From JBECKW01 sp040235505 (GTDB lineage: Bacteria > Desulfobacterota > Desulfobacteria > Desulfobacterales > JAFDDL01), in the NCBI GenBank assembly GCA_040235505.1, contig JBECKW010000017.1, positions 1 to 64,000 of the forward strand: a stretch of 64,000 bases of DNA. The letters run 5' to 3'. The position numbers and the translations under genes are program-made. Below are positions 1 through 7,259 of this stretch, one piece after another; the stretch's first letter is position 1; each line of letters opens with the position of its first letter. The notes below the pieces were generated by a model that searched no databases, was not told the origin of the DNA, and saw only the letters and a program-made list of their open reading frames with translations.

Positions 1-104
1 TTCTAACCCGATCCCCCACACATCCCCACGGCATCAAAGTAAGACTTGAAAACGGCATGGTCGGTCGTGTAAAGGAAATCCTTCAGAACAAAGACTCATG
101 TTGA
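1..104 (+). CDS. YwbE-family (DUF2196) protein, C-terminal end
   Basis: The first 104 bases stay open in the frame beginning at base 3 and end at TGA 102-104. The C-terminal residues include SPTHPHGIKV, LENGMVGRV and KEIL. This matches the conserved end of the small YwbE-like family (about 65 aa), whose biochemical role is not established. The start lies left of the window. The following ABC transporter gene begins 10 bases later on the same strand, so the genes may be co-transcribed. The call rests on recognising a short conserved tail. Confidence 0.7.
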   Translation, partial: LTRSPTHPHGIKVRLENGMVGRVKEILQNKDSC

Positions 105-113
105 AAGTGTCGG

Positions 114-1010
114 GTGTCCATGGAATCCCATCCCATCATAGAAGCGCTTAATATCACGAAAAAATATGGTCCGGTCACCGCCGTGGAAGATCTGAGCCTG
201 TCGGTGCCCCGTGGCATCTGCTTTGGCCTTCTGGGCCCCAACGGGGCCGGAAAAACCACCCTGATCGAAATCATCGAAGGAATTCTCCCACCGACCGCCG
301 GCGAAGTGCGGTACCAGGGACGGCCCCGGGACACGGTTTTCCGGGAGCGTATCGGCATCATGTTCCAACACACCGCGCTGCTGTCGTTTCTCACGGTCCG
401 GGAAACCCTGGCCACATTCCGTGCCCTGTATCGAAAGCCGGCCGGGATCGACGAGGTCATGGATCTGTGCCACCTGGGAGAAATCAAGGCCCGCTACAAT
501 GACAAGCTTTCCGGCGGCCAGCGGCAGCGGCTCCTGCTGGCGCTGGCCCTGATCAACCAGCCGGAGCTGCTGTTTCTGGACGAACCTTCCACCGGTCTCG
601 ATCCCCAGGCCCGGCGAAACCTCTGGGACATCATCGCCCGGGTGAAAGCCCAGGGAAAATCCATCATCCTCACGACCCATTACATGGAAGAAGCCCAGCA
701 GATGTGCGACGAGGTGGCGATTATCGATAAGGGAAAAATCATCGCCCAGGATGCACCGGACCGGCTCGTGACCCGGCATACCCGGGGAATCGGAATCGTT
801 CTGGGACAGGAGATGCTCAGGGATGTGATGGACCGCATCCCCTATGAGACCACCCGCCAGGGGGACCGGGTCATTGTCCATGTGGAAGACATGAACCGAG
901 GAGTTTCGTCCCTGATCGATCTTGGGGTCGACCTGACCCATATGAATGTCCAGATTCCGAACCTGGAAACCGTATTTCTGAAACTCACCGGCCGAAGGTT
1001 GAGGGATTGA
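114..1010 (+). CDS. ABC-2 type exporter, ATP-binding protein
   Basis: A cytoplasmic ATPase subunit that would power the membrane partner encoded immediately downstream. Visible motifs are Walker A GPNGAGKT (about residues 42-49), the Q-loop in IMFQHT, the ABC signature LSGGQRQR (about 133-140), Walker B LLFLDEP (about 153-159) and the H-loop in TTHYMEE. The 298-aa length and the C-terminal extension after the ATPase core are typical of drug, polysaccharide or NodI-like exporters. GTG at 114 and ATG at 120 are both possible starts. The permease ATG (1013) follows the stop with a 2-bp gap. The substrate cannot be inferred. Confidence 0.9.
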   Translation: MSMESHPIIEALNITKKYGPVTAVEDLSLSVPRGICFGLLGPNGAGKTTLIEIIEGILPPTAGEVRYQGRPRDTVFRERIGIMFQHTALLSFLTVRETLATFRALYRKPAGIDEVMDLCHLGEIKARYNDKLSGGQRQRLLLALALINQPELLFLDEPSTGLDPQARRNLWDIIARVKAQGKSIILTTHYMEEAQQMCDEVAIIDKGKIIAQDAPDRLVTRHTRGIGIVLGQEMLRDVMDRIPYETTRQGDRVIVHVEDMNRGVSSLIDLGVDLTHMNVQIPNLETVFLKLTGRRLRD

Positions 1011-1012
1011 CG

Positions 1013-2062
1013 ATGAGCATCAAACGTATCTGGATTATGTTTCTGGCCCGCAACCGGGAATTCCTCCGGGACCGGGCGGCCTTCGGATGGAACGTGGTGT
1101 TTCCTTTTCTGCTGGTGGCCGGATTTTCCATCATTTTCAGCGGCAGCGATTCCAGCCAGTACAAGGTCGGTGTTTTTCCATGCCCGGCGGCCTCCAATTC
1201 CGCCACGGCGGACTGCACCCCCTCGGATCTTCTCGCCATCAAGCATATCCGGTATGTGGCCTTTTCCAATCTTACGGAAGGACTCGACAAGCTCAAGCAT
1301 CATAAGATCGACATGCTGATCCAGACGGATAAAACACCCTATCCTTTCTGGGTCAGCGACACCTCTCCCAACGGGTATATCGTGCAGCGCATGATCGCCG
1401 GCAGCCTGGAAGGCGACTCGGCCGCGTTCCTGAAAAGACAGCTGGACGTGTCCACCCGACAGATCCGATACATCGACTGGTTCTTTCCCGGCGTAGTGGG
1501 GATGAGCATGATGTTCTCCGCCCTTTACGGCGTGGGGTATGTCATCGTGCGGTATCGGAAAAACGGAGTCCTCAAGCGGCTGCAGGCCACCCCCCTTTCA
1601 GCCTTCGAGTACCTGAGCGCCCAGCTTCTTTCCCGGTTTTGCATGATCGCCTTTACGGTGCTGATCCTGTGGGTGGGATGCACCCTGATTTTTCATTTCA
1701 AAGTGGCGGGCCGCTATTTCGATCTCGTGGTCATGCTCGGGATGGGCAGTCTGAGCCTGATCTCCCTGGGCCTGGTGGTGGCCTGCCGGAGCACCAGCGA
1801 AGAATTTGCCGAAGGGGTTCTCAATTTTATCACCTGGCCCATGATGTTCCTCTCCGGTGTATGGTTTTCCATCGAGGGGGCTCCGGCGTGGGTCAGAACG
1901 TTCTCCCAGTGCCTTCCCCTGACACACCTCCTCTCGGGCCTTCGAAAGATCATGAACGACGGGGCGAGCCTCGCGGACGTGAGCTCCGATCTTTTGGTGC
2001 TGGCGGCCATGACGCTCTTTTTTCTGACCTTCAGCGCGATATTGTTTAAATGGAACAAGTAA
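1013..2062 (+). CDS. ABC-2 type exporter permease
   Basis: Integral inner-membrane partner of the preceding ATPase. It has one N-terminal hydrophobic segment (about residues 23-40), a soluble extracytoplasmic stretch of about 110 residues with a cysteine pair (FPCPAA and ADCTPS), and then five or six hydrophobic helices in the C-terminal half, the usual ABC2_membrane_3 layout. The ATG at 1013 is preferred because GAGGG lies about 8 nt upstream. A TTG at 1007 would overlap the ATPase gene. Its end overlaps the following gene by 13 bp, which indicates tight coupling. Substrate unknown. Confidence 0.85.
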   Translation: MSIKRIWIMFLARNREFLRDRAAFGWNVVFPFLLVAGFSIIFSGSDSSQYKVGVFPCPAASNSATADCTPSDLLAIKHIRYVAFSNLTEGLDKLKHHKIDMLIQTDKTPYPFWVSDTSPNGYIVQRMIAGSLEGDSAAFLKRQLDVSTRQIRYIDWFFPGVVGMSMMFSALYGVGYVIVRYRKNGVLKRLQATPLSAFEYLSAQLLSRFCMIAFTVLILWVGCTLIFHFKVAGRYFDLVVMLGMGSLSLISLGLVVACRSTSEEFAEGVLNFITWPMMFLSGVWFSIEGAPAWVRTFSQCLPLTHLLSGLRKIMNDGASLADVSSDLLVLAAMTLFFLTFSAILFKWNK

Positions 2063-3078
2063 GTATAAATTGCCGGCAGACCTCCCTCCTGCCCCCGCCG
2101 AAATTATACATGGCTCCCCTTCGGGGGCTTACCGATCACATTTTCAGAACGATTTTCACGCAGCACTTCGGCGGGTTCGACCTGGCGGTGGCCCCGTTTA
2201 TTTCCAGCAAGCGCGATACGGTTTTCAAACCGAAATACATCCGGGACGTTCTGCCCGAAAACAACCCGAAGCTTCCCGTGGTGCCCCAGATCCTCAGCAA
2301 ATCGGCAGAAGAATTCACCGCCCTTGCAAACTTCCTGCACGGATTCGGATATGAAACCGTCAATTGGAACCTGGGGTGCCCCTTTCCGGTGGTGGCGAAG
2401 AAAAAGCGCGGGTCCGGCATGCTGCCGTTTACGGAGGAGATCCATGCCTTCCTGGACCACGCCTGTTCTCATCTGAAACCGCGGCTGTCCATCAAGCTCC
2501 GGCTCGGATGGCATGATCCGGACGATATTTTCAGATTGATACCGATCCTAAACACCTACCCCGTTGAAGAGGTCATCCTTCATCCGAGAACCGGCCTGCA
2601 GCGATATGAAGGACCGGTGGATATAGATGCTTTTGAAAAATGCCTCCCCCTCATTACCTGCCCGGTGGTGTATAACGGGGATATCTGCTCACTTGAAGAT
2701 TTTCGCAGGCTCTCGGAACGTTTTCCCGGCCTCAAACGATGGATGCTCGGCCGGGGATGCATCGCCAACCCCTTTCTGCCCCGGGAGATCAAATCGCCGA
2801 ACGAGCGAAGTCCGGACAAGATCGTTAAGATGAAAACGTTTCACATCGCCCTGTTCGAAGCCTACAGCGATCTTCTGGCCGGACCGTCCCATGTGATGAA
2901 CAAGATGAAAGGATACTGGCAATATTTTTCCTGCCTTTTTGAAGACTGCGGGAAGGCCGTTAAAAGGATTAAAAAAATGCGCCGGCCGGATCTATATCTG
3001 GAGGAGGTGAACCGATTTTTTAATTCTGAGGCAAGATTGTCAGAAGCCTCCGTTTTAAATATCCAACAAATAAACTGA
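2050..3078 (+). CDS. tRNA-dihydrouridine synthase family protein
   Basis: FMN-dependent enzyme of the Dus family, which reduces uridines in tRNA to dihydrouridine using NAD(P)H. MAPLRGLTDHIFR (residues 21-33) is the FMN-binding start of the TIM barrel. NWNLGCPFP places the catalytic cysteine at about C110, followed by KKKRGSGML. HPRT in ILHPRTGLQ and YNGD near the C-terminal half are also typical. ATG 2050 overlaps the upstream permease. A second in-frame ATG at 2110 (the MAPLRG methionine) is the alternative start. The subfamily (A, B or C) cannot be fixed by eye; the enzyme looks DusC-like in length and in its first motif. Confidence 0.85.
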   Translation: MEQVSINCRQTSLLPPPKLYMAPLRGLTDHIFRTIFTQHFGGFDLAVAPFISSKRDTVFKPKYIRDVLPENNPKLPVVPQILSKSAEEFTALANFLHGFGYETVNWNLGCPFPVVAKKKRGSGMLPFTEEIHAFLDHACSHLKPRLSIKLRLGWHDPDDIFRLIPILNTYPVEEVILHPRTGLQRYEGPVDIDAFEKCLPLITCPVVYNGDICSLEDFRRLSERFPGLKRWMLGRGCIANPFLPREIKSPNERSPDKIVKMKTFHIALFEAYSDLLAGPSHVMNKMKGYWQYFSCLFEDCGKAVKRIKKMRRPDLYLEEVNRFFNSEARLSEASVLNIQQIN

Positions 3079-3117
3079 TTGCTTAACTGTTTTCTGCTTC
3101 CATAGCCTCCTTATCCA

Positions 3118-3160
3118 GAGGGGCAGGGTGCTTGCTTGGCATCACCCTGCCCCTTCTTTT
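3118..3160 (+). terminator. rho-independent terminator after the Dus-family gene
   Basis: A GC-rich stem (GGGGCAGGGTG paired with CACCCTGCCCC) with a 12-nt loop is followed by TTCTTTT. It lies 40 nt past the stop codon and closes the rightward unit. It also separates it from the leftward YfaZ-like gene. Confidence 0.85.
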
Positions 3161-3206
3161 AAAAACGAGGCTGCGGCCGAAACATCTCAAGCAGATGCGC
3201 CATGAT

Positions 3207-3809
3207 TCAGAACTTCATCGACAACCCGATCCGAAACTCATCGTCATTCAAGCTCCAATGGCCCGGTCCGTCATTCATATCCATATCGTAGTTGCTGTAT
3301 TCCATGATGACGGAAGCATGTTCGAATAGAGGAACACCGAGTCCGAGATGCAACGCCATATAATCTTCCGTGTCCTGAAACGAAAGAATTTTGTTGGCAT
3401 AATCGATCCCTCCGAACACTTTAAAAGATCCGGGCAGTGTCAGCTGTTGAGCAAAATCATACGTAACGCGTCCGGTGAAAGCTACCGCTCCGACATCTCC
3501 GGAGAAGTCGTTATCTTCCGCCTTCCCGAGAAGACCTTTCAACCCCACCTCACAGGTCAACCCCCGATAAAAAGCGTCACTGCCGACCGTGAATCCGACC
3601 TCTGCCCATTTATAGTTCGTGTCGTTATCCTCGGTGTAGATGCCGGAAATACCGGTTTTCCAGAACCCGTCCGCCATATTCGTGACAATCTGAAAATCCC
3701 CATATATTGAGTCGTTATTCACGGTAAGTGCGGTCTCGTATCCGTCCGCCCAGCACTGACTGCTTATCAAAAGACCTGCAAGTAATATAATCGGCAATAT
3801 CTTTTTCAT
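3207..3809 (-). CDS. YfaZ-like outer-membrane beta-barrel protein
   Basis: Predicted exported protein of 200 aa. The N-terminus MKKILPIILLAGLLISSQCW is a signal peptide with likely cleavage after CWA. The body alternates short amphipathic strands (for example ITYAE-like and GRVTYDF segments) and ends in a terminal phenylalanine (LSMKF), the usual BAM recognition feature of outer-membrane barrels. Size and overall pattern fit the YfaZ family, whose function is unknown. The ATG at 3809 is chosen over upstream in-frame starts because AAAGGAAA precedes it at good spacing and the signal peptide starts there. A promoter is visible at 3934-3962. Confidence 0.7.
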   Translation of the reverse strand: MKKILPIILLAGLLISSQCWADGYETALTVNNDSIYGDFQIVTNMADGFWKTGISGIYTEDNDTNYKWAEVGFTVGSDAFYRGLTCEVGLKGLLGKAEDNDFSGDVGAVAFTGRVTYDFAQQLTLPGSFKVFGGIDYANKILSFQDTEDYMALHLGLGVPLFEHASVIMEYSNYDMDMNDGPGHWSLNDDEFRIGLSMKF

Positions 3810-3933
3810 TGTCTTTTCCTTTCTCTTCGTGATGGTAACCGACAAGAATCTTTTTTTGCTGGATTGTGAAGAAGCATGCTCTCCGCATAATTGAAAAACC
3901 GGCATAGGAATAACCGCTTTCGAACGGAAAAAG

Positions 3934-3962
3934 AACTTAGGGAAAACCGTCGATCATGTCAA
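3934..3962 (-). promoter_or_regulatory. sigma-70-type promoter for the YfaZ-like gene
   Basis: On the minus strand TTGACA (3962-3957) and TAAGTT (3939-3934) are separated by 17 nt. The predicted start lies about 120 nt upstream of the ATG at 3809. Confidence 0.6.
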
Positions 3963-3978
3963 GTGGGATGTGAATGTA

Positions 3979-4037
3979 TGGCGGGGACGACGAGACTTGA
4001 ACTCGCGACCTTCCCGTCAAGTCTGACGGGACGCTCT
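3979..4037 (-). pseudogene. Chimeric tRNA-Asp fragment (3' half fused to GIY-YIG 3' end)
   Basis: The minus strand at 4011-3979 reproduces the T-arm, acceptor 3' strand and CCA of the intact tRNA-Asp at 4316-4394 almost exactly. In place of the tRNA 5' half and anticodon arm there is the 3' end of the GIY-YIG frame with a hairpin, CCCGTCA/TGACGGG (4030-4013). It cannot fold as a complete tRNA. A second fragment at 4444-4500 is the complementary product, with the tRNA 5' half fused to the same hairpin. Confidence 0.8.
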
Positions 4038-4274
4038 GACCAGGGTTTCGATGTAGTTCTTTGATTTTCGGTTTTTGATTTCAGACTCACGGCGTATAGC
4101 TTCAGAACGGGTGTCGAACTCTTCGATGTGCACAACCTGCCACGGGCCTTTGCCTTTCGTTGCTCACGATCTTCCCTGGTTATGTCGTTCCAGTCTGGAG
4201 GTGACGTCTTGGGTGGACCCGGTATAATAGCTACCGTCTTTTAGGCTCCGGAGGATGTATACGAAATAGCTCAT
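4017..4274 (-). pseudogene. GIY-YIG endonuclease-like gene with in-frame TGA
   Basis: Translation from ATG 4274 gives an 85-codon frame that matches the small UPF0213/YhbQ-like GIY-YIG proteins. It starts with SYFVYILRSLKDGSYYTGST and later has TKGKGPWQVVHIEEF and RREIK-type residues (RRESEIKNRKSKNYIE). Codon 37 is TGA (4166-4164), where relatives have Arg or Lys (GRS-x-ATKGKGPW). A single CGA-to-TGA change would explain it. No frameshift is seen elsewhere. The ATG sits just past the tRNA-Asp terminator with no clear ribosome-binding site. The frame's stop falls in the hairpin shared with the chimeric tRNA fragments. Selenocysteine read-through is possible in principle but unlikely, because the position is not catalytic. 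Confidence 0.75.
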
Positions 4275-4277
4275 AAT

Positions 4278-4305
4278 AAAAAAGCCTGACCAGTTTGGTC
4301 AGGCT
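4278..4305 (-). terminator. rho-independent terminator of tRNA-Asp
   Basis: The stem AGCCTGACC/GGTCAGGCT has a 5-nt loop, followed on the minus strand by TTTTTT. It lies just after the CCA end of tRNA-Asp and directly abuts the broken GIY-YIG start codon. Confidence 0.85.
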
Positions 4306-4315
4306 CTACTTGTTA

Positions 4316-4394
4316 TGGCGGGGACGACGAGACTTGAACTCGCGACCTCTGGCTTGACAGGCCAGCGCTCTAACCAAAACTGAGCTACGCCCCC
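4316..4394 (-). tRNA. tRNA-Asp (anticodon GTC)
   Basis: The complete cloverleaf includes an encoded CCA. The acceptor GGGGGCG pairs with CGTCCCC (one G-U pair), the D-arm stem is GCTC/GAGC, the anticodon stem CTGGC/GCCAG encloses the loop CTGTCAA (anticodon GTC), and the T-arm is regular. It lies downstream of tRNA-Val on the same strand and is followed by a strong terminator. Confidence 0.93.
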
Positions 4395-4443
4395 AAAATC
4401 ATTGTTATCTTTTATCGTTCTTCAGAAGGCGCCCCGCCTGCTT

Positions 4444-4500
4444 CGCGACCTTCCCGTCATTCCTGACGGGACGCTCTAACCAAAACTGAGCTACGCCCCC
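4444..4500 (-). pseudogene. Chimeric tRNA-Asp fragment (5' half)
   Basis: The 29-30 nt at the 5' end (4500-4471) are identical to the 5' half of the tRNA-Asp gene through the D-arm. The anticodon arm is then replaced by the hairpin CCCGTCA/TGACGGG (4470-4453) and AAGGTCGCGA. After that the sequence departs from tRNA, where a T-arm would be expected. The hairpin and its right flank match what the GIY-YIG gene's original 3' flank would look like. Confidence 0.8.
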
Positions 4501-4537
4501 CAAAACTAACTATGTGGTTGTCTTTTATTTGGTGCAT

Positions 4538-4613
4538 TGGTGGGCGGAACAGGGCTTGAACCTGTGACCCTCGGCTTGTAAGGCCGATGCTCTCCCAACT
4601 GAGCTACCCGCCC
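4538..4613 (-). tRNA. tRNA-Val (anticodon TAC)
   Basis: A 76-nt cloverleaf with encoded CCA. The acceptor GGGCGGG pairs with TCCGCCC, the anticodon stem TCGGC/GCCGA encloses loop CTTACAA (anticodon TAC), and the T-arm is ACAGG/CCTGT. It is the first gene of a Val-Asp transcript with a good promoter at 4658-4686. Confidence 0.94.
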
Positions 4614-4657
4614 GTTGCCTCTTGCACCCAGAAGCTGTTCGCTTCAAAAGACAGCGA

Positions 4658-4686
4658 CAAGTACCAAGTTGACTATCTCTTGTCAA
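4658..4686 (-). promoter_or_regulatory. promoter of the tRNA-Val/tRNA-Asp unit
   Basis: On the minus strand TTGACA (4686-4681) is followed after 17 nt by TACTTG (4663-4658). The expected start falls about 35-40 nt upstream of tRNA-Val. It abuts the lon terminator. Confidence 0.6.
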
Positions 4687-4687
4687 G

Positions 4688-4710
4688 AAAAAAACTCTTA
4701 AAATTGAGAG
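4688..4710 (-). terminator. terminator downstream of lon
   Basis: The short stem CTCT-C-AA/TT-A-AGAG has one mismatch and is followed by seven T on the minus strand. It begins 7 nt past the lon stop codon. The stem is AU-rich, so termination may be partial. Confidence 0.6.
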
Positions 4711-4716
4711 CTTGTT

Positions 4717-7161
4717 TCAAATTAAAGACGCCTTGTTCGGCGCTTCGTTTGAAGCGATATCCAGCGGAATGTCGCAGCGCTTGAACGTCGGTTCCCCTTC
4801 AGGGGTCACCAGTGCATGGGCAAGCACTTCGTCCATGTGTTCCACCGGAATCATCTTTATTTTTTTGGTGATGCTTGCGGGAATATCCTTCATGTCCTTC
4901 TGATTTTCTTTGGGAATAAGAACTTGACGGATATTTCCGCGATGGGCCGCCAGTACTTTTTCTTTCAACCCGCCGATGGGAAGCACCCGGCCCCGAAGGG
5001 TGATTTCGCCGGTCATGGCGATATCCCGCCGCACAGGACGCTTGGTCAGCGCCGACGCGATGGCGGTGCACATGGAAATCCCCGCCGAAGGTCCGTCCTT
5101 GGGAATAGCGCCTTCCGGAATATGGATATGGATATCGATGGACTTGTAAAAATCCTTGTCCAGCATCAGGCTCTCGGCCCTGGAACGCACATAGCTGACG
5201 GCTGCCTGGGCCGACTCCTTCATGACATCCCCAAGCTTTCCGGTAATCGTCAAATCCCCCTTGCCGGGCATAATCAGCGCCTCGACGCAGAGGAGTTCTC
5301 CCCCCACCTGGGTCCAGGCCAGCCCGGTGACCATGCCGATCTGGTCCTTCTCTTCGATCTGTCCGTACTTGAAACGTCGGGGCCCCAGGTATTTGGGAAT
5401 CGAAGTTTCGGTGATTCGGATGGCCTTCTCCTTGCCCTCCCTCATCACGGTCCGGGCAACTTTTCTGCAGATGGAAGCAATTTCCCGTTCCAGGTTCCGG
5501 ACGCCTGCCTCCCGCGTATAATGCCGGATGATGGCCATCACGGCACCCTTCGAAAAGCCGACATCCGTTCCGGAGAGCCCGTTGGCTTCGGTCTGTTTCG
5601 GAATCAGAAACTTCTTGGCAATCTGATACTTCTCATATTCGGTATACCCCGGAAGCCGGATCACCTCCATCCGGTCCTGAAGCGGCAGAGGGATGTCCGG
5701 CAGCGTATTGGCCGTCGTGATAAAGAGGATATCCGAAAGGTCGTAATCCACATCCAGGTAATGGTCGTTGAAGCTGAAGTTCTGCTCCGGGTCCAGCACT
5801 TCCAGCAGGGCCGCCGAAGGATCTCCCCGAAAATCCATGCTCATTTTGTCGATCTCGTCCAGGCAGAACACCGGGTTGTTGACGCCGACCTTTTTCAGGG
5901 ACTGAATGATCTTTCCGGGCATGGCACCGATGTAGGTTCGCCGATGCCCGCGGATTTCCGCTTCGTCGCGGACTCCGCCCAGTGAGAGACGGACAAACTG
6001 TCGTCCCGTGGAGCGGGCCACCGATTTCGCAAGGGACGTCTTCCCCACACCGGGGGGACCCACCAGACATAAAATCGGTCCCCGCAGTTTTTTCACCAGG
6101 GATTGAACCGCCAGATATTCGAGGATGCGCTCCTTGGGCTTTTCCAGTCCGAAGTGGTCTTCATTCAGAATGGTCTCGGCGGCTTCGATGTCTTTCCGGA
6201 TCTTGCTCTTGTCAAACCACGGCAGGCTGATAAGCCAGTCGATGTAATTCCTGACCACCGTGGCCTCCGCGGACATGGGGGTCATCAGTTTGAGTTTTTT
6301 GAACTCCTGTCGGACCTTGGAAGCACCCTCCTTGCTCATGCGTTTTCGCCGGATGCGTTTTTCCAGATCCCGAAGCTCTTCGGCGGGATCTTCATCGGAG
6401 CCCATTTCCTTTTTAATCGCCCGCATCTGCTCGTTCAGATAATACTGCTTCTGGGTTTTTTCCATCTGCTCCTTGACGCGGCCTTTGATCCGCTTGTCCA
6501 TCTGGAAAATTTCCGACTCCATTTTGATGAACTGAACGAGGAGCGAAAGCCGTTCGACCACATTCACGGCCTCCAGAAGCTTCTGCTTGTCTTGGATTTT
6601 AAAGGCGAAATGAGAGGCGACGGTATCCGCCAGCTTGGAAGGATCGCTGATGGTGGTAAGATTGCTTAAAAGATCGCTTGAGATGCTTTTATCGAGCTTT
6701 GAATATCCCTCGAACGCCTGAAATACGGCGCGGGTGAGCGCCATCACCTCGGTCCCGTGCTCGCCGGACTCCACAAGGGGCAAAAGCTCGACCTTGAATG
6801 CATCCTCGCCTTCGTCACCGGATACGAAACGAACGATTCTCGCCCGGTTCTTTCCCTCCACCAGGGCCTTGACGGTGCCGTCCGAAAGCCTGAGAAGCTG
6901 GAGGATAGTGCCGACGGTGCCGACGGTATTGATATCCACTTTTCTGGGGTTATCCACCCCTGCTCTTTTTTGGGTCGCGAGAAAAACCTGCTTGTCCAGG
7001 TTCATGGCTTCGGTGAGCGCATTCACGGATTTGGCGCGTCCCACGAAAAGCGGTGCCACCATATGCGGAAACACCACGATGTCCCGCAGCGGCAGCAGCG
7101 GCATAACGAGCGGCTCCGGAGGCAACTCACTTTGTTTAAAAATCTTCGGTAGTGTCACCAT
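4717..7161 (-). CDS. lon: ATP-dependent Lon protease
   Basis: Cytoplasmic AAA+ serine protease that degrades misfolded and regulatory proteins. The 814-aa protein has an N-terminal LON substrate-binding domain (about residues 18-210, starting PLLPLRDIVVFPHM), a coiled region, an AAA+ module with Walker A GPPGVGKTSLAKS and Walker B NPVFCLDEIDK, and a C-terminal protease domain. The catalytic dyad is Ser692 in PKDGPSAG and Lys735 in GGLKEK. Length is normal for bacterial Lon. It is the last gene of the tig-clpP-clpX-lon run, separated from clpX by a terminator and so perhaps also independently transcribed. The ATG at 7161 has only a weak ribosome-binding site. Confidence 0.97.
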   Translation of the reverse strand: MVTLPKIFKQSELPPEPLVMPLLPLRDIVVFPHMVAPLFVGRAKSVNALTEAMNLDKQVFLATQKRAGVDNPRKVDINTVGTVGTILQLLRLSDGTVKALVEGKNRARIVRFVSGDEGEDAFKVELLPLVESGEHGTEVMALTRAVFQAFEGYSKLDKSISSDLLSNLTTISDPSKLADTVASHFAFKIQDKQKLLEAVNVVERLSLLVQFIKMESEIFQMDKRIKGRVKEQMEKTQKQYYLNEQMRAIKKEMGSDEDPAEELRDLEKRIRRKRMSKEGASKVRQEFKKLKLMTPMSAEATVVRNYIDWLISLPWFDKSKIRKDIEAAETILNEDHFGLEKPKERILEYLAVQSLVKKLRGPILCLVGPPGVGKTSLAKSVARSTGRQFVRLSLGGVRDEAEIRGHRRTYIGAMPGKIIQSLKKVGVNNPVFCLDEIDKMSMDFRGDPSAALLEVLDPEQNFSFNDHYLDVDYDLSDILFITTANTLPDIPLPLQDRMEVIRLPGYTEYEKYQIAKKFLIPKQTEANGLSGTDVGFSKGAVMAIIRHYTREAGVRNLEREIASICRKVARTVMREGKEKAIRITETSIPKYLGPRRFKYGQIEEKDQIGMVTGLAWTQVGGELLCVEALIMPGKGDLTITGKLGDVMKESAQAAVSYVRSRAESLMLDKDFYKSIDIHIHIPEGAIPKDGPSAGISMCTAIASALTKRPVRRDIAMTGEITLRGRVLPIGGLKEKVLAAHRGNIRQVLIPKENQKDMKDIPASITKKIKMIPVEHMDEVLAHALVTPEGEPTFKRCDIPLDIASNEAPNKASLI

Positions 7162-7177
7162 AATATCAACCGGCTGA

Positions 7178-7214
7178 AAGAGAAAAGCACTCCCCGCTTA
7201 ATTGCGAAGAGTGC
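7178..7214 (-). terminator. terminator between clpX and lon
   Basis: The minus strand has the stem GCACTC-TTCGC/GCGGG-GAGTGC with a short AU-rich loop and then TTTTCTCTTT. It lies about 45 nt after the clpX stop and so probably attenuates read-through into lon. Confidence 0.7.
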
Positions 7215-7259
7215 ATCTGCTCTACAGATGTCAATAATCCTCCGATATTCGAGGATAAA

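Noticed and set aside
96..941. Long minus-strand frame opposite the ABC ATPase
   Set aside because: It is a shadow of a strongly conserved ABC ATPase gene. Its translation has no recognisable motif and no ribosome-binding site.
4164..4166. Selenocysteine codon in the GIY-YIG gene
   Set aside because: The position normally holds Arg or Lys, is not catalytic, and CGA-to-TGA is the simplest change. No downstream SECIS-like hairpin is evident.
4440..4500. Possible CRISPR-like or second full tRNA-Asp
   Set aside because: Only the 5' half matches tRNA-Asp; the anticodon arm is replaced and no T-arm or CCA follows. There are no repeated spacers.
4816..5985. 389-aa rightward frame opposite lon
   Set aside because: It overlaps the Lon ATPase and protease motifs on the other strand. 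No start site or known domain supports it.
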